Assembly: GCF_002307355.1 (NCBI RefSeq)
Contig: NZ_CP017481.1
Location: 930,001 to 994,000 of the forward strand
Length of the DNA stretch: 64,000 bases
Direction: 5' to 3'
Origin: Pectobacterium polaris
GTDB taxonomy: Bacteria > Pseudomonadota > Gammaproteobacteria > Enterobacterales > Enterobacteriaceae
Below, piece by piece: positions 58,081 to 64,000 of this stretch; positions within the stretch are counted from its first letter, which is position 1; each line of letters opens with the position of its first letter. The notes under the pieces were generated by a model. The model ran no database searches. It saw only the letters and a program-made list of their open reading frames with translations, and was not told where the DNA came from. The position numbers were made by a program, and so were the translations under genes.

Positions 58081-59073
58081 TCAACTCACCCAACGTCGCA
58101 CATCGATTTTCTGTAGCGCCATCGAAAGCAGCAGGCTGGCCCCCAGCGCGATGGCGAAAACAGAGAAGATGTTGAGAACCGGATGAGTTGGCAACATCAC
58201 ATCATGCGTGCGCAGATAGTGAATGATCAGCGCGTGGAAACCGTAAATCGCCAGCGAGTGGCGCGAAATAGTGGCAAAGCCCGGTAAAATCCGCTGGCTA
58301 CCGTAATGCTTAAACACCACCAGAAGGCTGACCGCAGCCAGAAACACCAGCGGGCCGCAGTAGATGTAAAATGTCTGGGTGAACGTATCGTTCAGTAATG
58401 TGTGGTGCTTCGTTCCCATCGCAATCAACGCGACACACGCAATGAAGAAGGGGATAGCAGCTAGCACGACTTTCTTTGGTACTTCCAGCACGCCCAGCGC
58501 ACGCCCCAGCGCGGCGTACAGCACGTAGTAAAACGTATCGCCGTAAATATAGAGATTAACGGGCAGTAATTTAAACCCTTCAAATTCCACTCGCCCCGTA
58601 TTGGGGTTAGCGACAACAGCCAGCAAGATAATCAAGACAGCTAAATACTTACCTGATACCGGCTTAATGGTAATAAGCGGAGAAAGCAGATAAATCACGA
58701 TAATGGCGTAGAAAAACCATAAGTGATAAAAGATCGGTTTTTGCAGCGCATGGTGCAGTGAATTCAGGCCATTAATCGGCGTGAGCGTCGCAATATAGAT
58801 CAGCGCGACCGTACTGTAGAAAAGCAGACATAAGCCGATACGCAGAAAATGCGTCTTCCCCGCTCGACGTTCACCAAAGAATAAATAGCCCGAGATCATG
58901 AAAAACAGCGGAACGCAGACGCGCGAGGCAGAATTCAGGATATTCGCCACATCCCAGTGCCCGTCGCCCGGCGTGCCACCCGCCGTAATATAGTACGTTG
59001 TGCTATGAATCAGAACGACCATCATGCAGGCCAGCGCCCGCAGGTTATCAATCCAGCCGATCTTATCCGTCAT
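58081..59073 (-). CDS. wecH: O-acetyltransferase WecH
   Basis: WecH (YiaH) is an acyltransferase-3 family membrane protein that adds O-acetyl groups to enterobacterial common antigen. The 330-residue protein aligns with E. coli WecH throughout: WIDNLRALACMMVVLIHSTT with the catalytic histidine, VPLFFMISGYLFFGER, FYHLWFFYAIIVIYLLSPL and a final SRHSLAIYGFHALIIH. About ten helices are predicted. ATG 59073 is preceded by AGAGG; TTG 59079 is possible. It lies beside xylB as in E. coli. Confidence 0.92.
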   Translation of the reverse strand: MTDKIGWIDNLRALACMMVVLIHSTTYYITAGGTPGDGHWDVANILNSASRVCVPLFFMISGYLFFGERRAGKTHFLRIGLCLLFYSTVALIYIATLTPINGLNSLHHALQKPIFYHLWFFYAIIVIYLLSPLITIKPVSGKYLAVLIILLAVVANPNTGRVEFEGFKLLPVNLYIYGDTFYYVLYAALGRALGVLEVPKKVVLAAIPFFIACVALIAMGTKHHTLLNDTFTQTFYIYCGPLVFLAAVSLLVVFKHYGSQRILPGFATISRHSLAIYGFHALIIHYLRTHDVMLPTHPVLNIFSVFAIALGASLLLSMALQKIDVRRWVS

Positions 59074-59294
59074 GCACAACCTCTTGAAAGAAAAGCGCTA
59101 TTCAAAACAGCGTAACCGTTGTTAAGCGCTGACACAATCGATTATTAACAACCGGCAACTATCCACAACCAGCGCTCAACAATCGGGACAGTCTGAGTGA
59201 TAAGGGCAGGTTCATACGGAAAACCCGCATGAATTTAAAGCGATGCGCGCTCACCCCAGTGGCAAACGCGCGCAGGATCTTACGGAGTATGGTG

Positions 59295-60830
59295 TTAGAA
59301 CAGCCCCATCGGCTTATCAGAGTAACTCACCAACAAGCACTTGGTTTGCTGATAGTGTTCCAGCATCATTTTATGGTTTTCACGCCCGATACCGGACTGC
59401 TTGTAGCCGCCAAACGCCGCATGTGCCGGATAGGCATGATAGCAGTTGGTCCAGACGCGCCCGGCCTGAATACCGCGTCCCATCCGGTAAGCAATGTTAC
59501 CGTTACGGCTCCACACGCCAGCTCCCAGACCGTATTCCGTATCGTTGGCGATATCCAGTGCATCATCCATCGTTTTGAAGGTCGTAACTGCCAGCACCGG
59601 TCCGAAAATTTCCTCCTGGAAGACACGCATACTGTTTTTACCGAACAATATTGTCGGCTCCAGATAATACCCTTCCGCAAGCCCGTTCGGCATCGCCTTG
59701 CGCTGACCACCTGTGAGCACGCGTGCGCCCTCTTTCTTACCAATATCAATGTAGTTAAGGATGGTATCAAGCTGGCCTGCGGACACCTGCGCCCCCATCA
59801 TCGTTTTGCTATCCAGCGGGTTACCGATGCGGATAGCTTCAACGCGCTTGATTGCCCGTTCCATAAAACGATCGTAGATAGATTCCTGCACCAGTGCGCG
59901 GCTCGGACAGGTACAGACCTCGCCCTGATTGAAGGCAAACAGCGTGAAGCCTTCGAGCACTTTGTCAAAGAAGCTGTCTTCCTTATCCATCACATCGGCA
60001 AAGAAGATGTTCGGCGATTTGCCACCCAGTTCCAGCGTTACCGGTGTCACGTTCTGCGCCGCGTAGCTCATGATCTGCTGGCCCACCTCGGTCGATCCGG
60101 TGAATGCCACTTTCGCAACGCGTTTCGATGTCGCCAGATATTCACCAATTTCACTGCCCGACCCATTAACGACATTGATGACGCCTGGTGGCAGCAGATC
60201 CTGAATCAGTTCCATCAAAATCAGCACTGACATCGGCGTCAGTTTGGCGGGTTTCAGCACGATACAGTTACCGGCAGCCAGCGCTGGCGCCATCTTCCAA
60301 CAGGCCATTAGTAGCGGGAAATTCCAGGGAATGATTTGCCCGACAACGCCGAGAGGCTCATGAAAATGATAGGCCACGGTATCGCCATCAATTTCGCTAA
60401 TCCCTCCTTCTTGTGCGCGAATACAGGCCGCGAAATAGCGAAAGTGGTCAATAGCTAGCGGTACGTCTGCCCCGCTGGTTTCGCGTATCGGTTTACCGTT
60501 ATCCCAGGTTTCCACCTGCGCCAGCAGCTCAAGATTTTGCTCCATCCGGTCCGCGATTCGGTTAAGCACCAACGCGCGTTCCTGCACCGACAGGCCACCC
60601 CATTCCGCTTTTGCCTTGTGAGCGGCATCCAGCGCGTGGTCAATATCTCGCGTTGACGAACTGGCTACTTCACACAGCGGTTGGCCAGTTACTGGCGTCA
60701 AATTGACAAAATACTGACCAGCGTCAGGTGGTACCCAGGCTCCGCCGATAAAATTGTCATAGCGTTTTTTCAGATTAAGAGAGCCGTATTCGCCAGATGC
60801 GGATCGGCCTTCGAGATTATCGTGCGCCAT
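59295..60830 (-). CDS. aldB: Aldehyde dehydrogenase AldB
   Basis: AldB oxidises acetaldehyde and other small aldehydes, in E. coli with NADP, in stationary phase and under ethanol stress. The 511-residue protein (E. coli 512) shows [29 protein letters not shown], a catalytic cysteine in [23 protein letters not shown] and a C-terminal [18 protein letters not shown] precedes ATG 60830. It is related to, but clearly distinct from, AldA at 31124. Confidence 0.92.
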   Translation of the reverse strand: MAHDNLEGRSASGEYGSLNLKKRYDNFIGGAWVPPDAGQYFVNLTPVTGQPLCEVASSSTRDIDHALDAAHKAKAEWGGLSVQERALVLNRIADRMEQNLELLAQVETWDNGKPIRETSGADVPLAIDHFRYFAACIRAQEGGISEIDGDTVAYHFHEPLGVVGQIIPWNFPLLMACWKMAPALAAGNCIVLKPAKLTPMSVLILMELIQDLLPPGVINVVNGSGSEIGEYLATSKRVAKVAFTGSTEVGQQIMSYAAQNVTPVTLELGGKSPNIFFADVMDKEDSFFDKVLEGFTLFAFNQGEVCTCPSRALVQESIYDRFMERAIKRVEAIRIGNPLDSKTMMGAQVSAGQLDTILNYIDIGKKEGARVLTGGQRKAMPNGLAEGYYLEPTILFGKNSMRVFQEEIFGPVLAVTTFKTMDDALDIANDTEYGLGAGVWSRNGNIAYRMGRGIQAGRVWTNCYHAYPAHAAFGGYKQSGIGRENHKMMLEHYQQTKCLLVSYSDKPMGLF

Positions 60831-61051
60831 TTCAGTCTCCTTTTCATTTCCGGGTGAGCGGCCATGCCGCAGTGAAAAAAAGAGGCAAACAGTAAGCAGT
60901 TAAATTAAGCCTATACGGGGTATGGGGTTAGCGACAGGATTCGGCCAGAGAAGAAGGCAACTCTTCGAGTTGACGCACAGTTTCTTGCGAGAAAAAGTCG
61001 CATCCCTTCAGGCGCGGTGAAATAATACTTTTAATTTCCAGGGTTACTAAC

Positions 61052-61885
61052 ATGCAGGTATTTCAGGTGGAAGGGGTTCATTTACCAGCGGATGCCGCCC
61101 TTGAAGGCGCAACGCAACATTCAGTCTATCATCCCGATTCGCTGCATCAGCCACAGTCTGACTGGCTGGCGGAAGAGGTGCCTGTTGCGTTGGTTTATAA
61201 CGGCATATCGCATGTCGTTATGATGGCCTCACCGAAGGAACTGGAGGAGTTCGCTCTCGGGTTTTCCTTATCTGAAGGCATTATTCAATCACCGGCTGAT
61301 ATCTACGGCATTGATGTACAGACCGCCTGTAACGGCATCGAAGTACAGATTGAGCTTTCGAGCCGACGCTTCGTTGGGCTAAAAGAACGCCGCCGGGCGA
61401 TGGATGGCCGCACAGGCTGCGGCGTATGTGGCGTAGAGCAACTTGCGGAAATCGGCAAACCGATCGCACCTCTGCCCTTCACGCAGACATTTTCCATTAG
61501 CAAACTTGAAAATGCGCTGGTGCGGCTGCGCGATGTGCAGAAGATCGGTCAGGTGACGGGTTGCACCCACGCCGCAAGCTGGGTCGCGCCAGACGGCACA
61601 CTGTCCGGGGGGAGTGAAGACGTCGGCCGCCATGTCGCGCTGGATAAGCTGCTGGGTACCCGAGCAAAACAGGGGTGGCAGCAAGGCGCAGCGCTGGTTT
61701 CCAGCCGGGCCAGCTATGAGATGGTCCAAAAATCCGCCATGTGTGGCGTGGAAATCCTGTTTGCAGTCTCAGCGGCGACCTCGCTGGCCGTAGAGGTCGC
61801 ACAGCGTTGCAACCTGACGCTGGTCGGTTTTTGTCGGCCGGGACATGCGACTATCTACACGCATCCACAGCGTCTAAGCGCGTAA
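61052..61885 (+). CDS. fdhD: Formate dehydrogenase accessory sulfurtransferase FdhD
   Basis: FdhD passes sulfur from the IscS desulfurase to the molybdenum cofactor of formate dehydrogenases, which is needed for their activity. The 277-residue protein equals E. coli FdhD in length and contains the sulfur-carrying pair in [12 protein letters not shown] (two cysteines, about 121-124). It also has [14 protein letters not shown] and [16 protein letters not shown]. The 221 bp before it are the aldB/fdhD divergent region with no gene. Confidence 0.95.
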   Translation: MQVFQVEGVHLPADAALEGATQHSVYHPDSLHQPQSDWLAEEVPVALVYNGISHVVMMASPKELEEFALGFSLSEGIIQSPADIYGIDVQTACNGIEVQIELSSRRFVGLKERRRAMDGRTGCGVCGVEQLAEIGKPIAPLPFTQTFSISKLENALVRLRDVQKIGQVTGCTHAASWVAPDGTLSGGSEDVGRHVALDKLLGTRAKQGWQQGAALVSSRASYEMVQKSAMCGVEILFAVSAATSLAVEVAQRCNLTLVGFCRPGHATIYTHPQRLSA

Positions 61886-62015
61886 GAAGCACCACCAGAA
61901 CAGCGGCATTTTGCAGGCGACGGGTATAGATTAATTTGTTTTTACATAGTGCAATAACGACATAAGCGTTTGTTATCATGAAGTAAAGCAATCTGATTCA
62001 TGCCACACGTTCGAG

Positions 62016-62034
62016 AATAATCATTTTCAATATC
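62016..62034. promoter_or_regulatory. Fur-box-like site upstream of sodA
   Basis: Read on the minus strand, GATATTGAAAATGATTATT matches 15 of 19 positions of the Fur consensus. It lies about 90 bp before the sodA start codon, where Fur represses sodA in E. coli. Confidence 0.6.
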
Positions 62035-62120
62035 ATTTAATTAACTATAATGAAGGTATTGCTTACGCGGTACTAACAACACAGTGCCGTAACATTTTTT
62101 TTACCATGGAGATGCTAAAC

Positions 62121-62747
62121 ATGAGTTATTCACTGCCATCGCTGCCTTATGCTTATGACGCACTGGAACCGCATTTCGACAAAGAAACGATGGAAATTCA
62201 CCATTCCAAACACCATCAGGCTTACGTCAATAATGCTAACGCCGCGCTGGAATCTCTGCCTGAACTGGCTGCATTGTCTGCTGAAGAGCTGATCGCTCAA
62301 CTGGATAAAGTTCCTGCGGAGAAAAGAACTGCACTGCGTAACAACGCAGGTGGCCACGTTAACCACAGCCTGTTCTGGAAAGGCCTGAAAGTAGGCACGA
62401 CGCTGACTGGCGATCTAAAAGCCGCCATCGAACGTGATTTCGGCAGCGTTGATGCATTTAAAGAGAAATTTGAGCAAGCAGCAGCAACCCGCTTCGGTTC
62501 TGGCTGGGCGTGGCTGGTACTGAAAGACGACGGCAAACTGGCCGTCGTGTCTACTGCAAACCAAGACAGCCCGCTGATGGGTGAAGCCGTTTCTGGTGCG
62601 TCTGGCTACCCAATCGTCGGTCTGGACGTATGGGAGCACGCTTACTACCTGAAATATCAGAACCTTCGTCCAGCTTATGCTAAAGCATTCTGGAACGTGT
62701 TGAACTGGGACGAAGCCGCTGCACGTTTCGCTAGCGCGAAAAAATAA
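62121..62747 (+). CDS. sodA: Manganese superoxide dismutase
   Basis: SodA converts superoxide to peroxide and oxygen in the cytoplasm. The 208-residue protein is nearly identical to E. coli SodA in pattern: [19 protein letters not shown], metal ligands in [29 protein letters not shown] and [15 protein letters not shown] (His/Asp ligands). Residues near the metal (GGHVNH and the Q in ANQDSPL) fit manganese. ATG 62121 has GGAG upstream. A Fur-like box precedes it and a terminator follows. Confidence 0.96.
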   Translation: MSYSLPSLPYAYDALEPHFDKETMEIHHSKHHQAYVNNANAALESLPELAALSAEELIAQLDKVPAEKRTALRNNAGGHVNHSLFWKGLKVGTTLTGDLKAAIERDFGSVDAFKEKFEQAAATRFGSGWAWLVLKDDGKLAVVSTANQDSPLMGEAVSGASGYPIVGLDVWEHAYYLKYQNLRPAYAKAFWNVLNWDEAAARFASAKK

Positions 62748-62796
62748 AACCGTTGAGTGCCTGATACCATCAGGCCTCTTCTGCGTTTGAATATAA

Positions 62797-62831
62797 ACTG
62801 GAATAACAGTCTGTTATTCCAGTTTTTTATT
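62797..62831 (+). terminator. Rho-independent terminator after sodA
   Basis: ACTGGAATAACAG and CTGTTATTCCAGT form a stem followed by a T-run. The rest of 62832-63046 contains no gene and should hold the promoter of the chemotaxis gene. Confidence 0.8.
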
Positions 62832-63046
62832 ATCCCTCTCTAGACCTCGAGCCGCATGTACGCTGGCATTCCTCTCTCACTAACGCATAAAGTTTCGGAG
62901 TAGCGTGCCGATATCTACTGCGGGTTTTTATCATGTTGTTGTGCAGGGATAAGCTTGGTAAGCGGTAATCCGAGATGCTAACACCGCTAAGCAAGTGTGC
63001 ATCAGGATAGTGAATTCGACTCAATACGATATAGTGGTGGGATGTG

Positions 63047-64000
63047 ATGGCTATGAATTTTGACAATCTAAAAGTCGGTAAAAAATTAGGATTAGGCTTT
63101 TTCCTGATTCTGCTGATGACCATGGTGATTGCTGGTGCGGGCATTATGCATATTGGCTCGCTGAAAGACAGTATTGATAAAGTTAATTTAAGCAACGATA
63201 TCAATGATGAAATTAATCAGGCTAAATATTACCGCGCATTATATGGCACCACCTATAATCCTGATGATATAAAAAAGAACGTTGAACACATTGCCAATGT
63301 TAGTAAACTCGCTGAAAAAGCAAAAGAATTTCACTGGCCGGAAAGCGACGCCAAGAAAATAGCCAGTATCCCAACATTAATTACCAGCTATCAGGAAAAA
63401 CAAAGTAATTATATTAATGCAGTGGGAAAAAAGGATGCCGTCAGAAAAAGCTGGAATATCTCAACAACAGAAAAACCCCTAGAACAGCTCAACGATCAAT
63501 TAAAGACGGACAATAACAGCGCTAACCTTCAATTATTACTTTCTGATCTGAACCAAAAACTAATTGCCGTCCGCTACCACGTTCGTGGGTTATTACTGTC
63601 TACCAATAAAGAATCTGAAGAAAAGCTGACGGATGCCATCAACGCAGCACAAACGTCATTGACCTTCCTGTATCAAAGCCTGTCTGCCGAACAGCGTGAA
63701 ACACTGACACCCGTTCTGGCAATAATGAACAATTATGAAGAGCAGGTTCTGGCCTATATGCCGGCCTATGAGGAGGAAATGGCGCAGGCGGGGCAAATGC
63801 AGGTTGTCGCCGGACAGTTAAACGACGTAGTTAAATCCCTGCTCAGCGATCAGTTGGCGGCATCGCAGGAAGACATTCGCAATGCCACGCTGCAAATGAG
63901 CATCGCCGCGCTGATTACGCTACTGCTTGGTCTGCTGATTTCCTGGTTTATTTCACGTCAGATCACGACACCGCTTGGCAACACATTGAGCATGGCTGAG
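63047..64000 (+). CDS. Methyl-accepting chemotaxis protein (N-terminal part, cut by window end)
   Basis: The visible 318 codons encode the start of an MCP: a short basic N-terminus (NFDNLKVGKKLGLG), a first membrane helix (about 15-35), a helical periplasmic sensor domain of the four-helix-bundle type (about 36-282), a second helix (about 284-303), and the beginning of a HAMP linker with RQITTPLG. The signalling domain lies beyond the window. ATG 63047 and ATG 63053 are both possible. The ligand is unknown. Confidence 0.88.
   Translation, partial: MAMNFDNLKVGKKLGLGFFLILLMTMVIAGAGIMHIGSLKDSIDKVNLSNDINDEINQAKYYRALYGTTYNPDDIKKNVEHIANVSKLAEKAKEFHWPESDAKKIASIPTLITSYQEKQSNYINAVGKKDAVRKSWNISTTEKPLEQLNDQLKTDNNSANLQLLLSDLNQKLIAVRYHVRGLLLSTNKESEEKLTDAINAAQTSLTFLYQSLSAEQRETLTPVLAIMNNYEEQVLAYMPAYEEEMAQAGQMQVVAGQLNDVVKSLLSDQLAASQEDIRNATLQMSIAALITLLLGLLISWFISRQITTPLGNTLSMAE

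Noticed and set aside
59229-60230. 333-residue open frame antisense to aldB
   Set aside because: Same shadow effect as for aldA; the aldB frame is clearly the real gene.
62830-63204. 124-residue open frame antisense to the chemotaxis gene start
   Set aside because: Overlaps the MCP N-terminus and the intergenic region and has no recognisable pattern.

Overview
The window is chromosomal DNA of a soft-rot enterobacterium, almost certainly a Pectobacterium (carotovorum complex or close relative). Three things point there. The core gene order is enterobacterial (waaA-coaD-mutM-rpmG-rpmB-radC-coaBC-dut-slmA-pyrE-rph, and later argG, xylFGHR/xylAB, wecH, aldB, fdhD, sodA). A convergent, overlapping expR/expI quorum-sensing pair is present. 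A pectin methylesterase family gene lies close to it. No rRNA, tRNA, CRISPR array or intact transposase was recognised.

Layout. 0.3-10.4 kb is core: LPS core genes waaE and waaA, coaD, an AT-rich family 9 glycosyltransferase set between coaD and mutM, then mutM, rpmG, rpmB, radC, coaBC, dut, slmA, pyrE and rph, with a textbook rph-pyrE attenuator. 10.6-21.0 kb is a peptide-scavenging island set between rph and yicC, which are neighbours in E. coli. It holds a dipeptide epimerase, a GsiABCD-type ABC importer, a DmpA-type peptidase, a DppA-type D-aminopeptidase, an isoaspartyl peptidase, and a LysR regulator with a sigma-54 promoter and upstream NtrC-like sites. 21.1-22.0 kb is yicC.

22.1-28.0 kb is an accessory patch. 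It contains an AbiE toxin-antitoxin pair with two large inverted repeats at its promoter, two paralogous leaderless XRE regulators with matching double operators around a Ner-like gene, a HipA remnant, an orphan Phd-like antitoxin, two lipoproteins and two small orphan genes. 28.0-33.8 kb carries an AI-2E family permease, a GrpB protein, lldD, aldA (lactaldehyde to lactate to pyruvate) and a secreted LprI-domain protein.

33.8-42.0 kb is the most unusual block: eight tightly overlapping minus-strand genes. In transcription order they encode a KAS III/OleA-like condensing enzyme, an OleD-like reductase, a metallo-beta-lactamase fold hydrolase, an F390-synthetase-like adenylating enzyme, a PAP2 protein, a sterol-desaturase family protein and two acyl-lipid desaturases. 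It looks like an uncharacterised fatty-acid-derived lipid pathway.

42.2-47.0 kb holds a GlpM-family membrane protein, a rhodanese, an FtrA/GlxA-type regulator, a pectinesterase without a signal peptide, and expR/expI. 47.3-64.0 kb returns to core metabolism: argG, a DJ-1 family protein, the xylose regulon, wecH, aldB, fdhD, sodA with a Fur-like box, and the start of a methyl-accepting chemotaxis gene cut by the window end.
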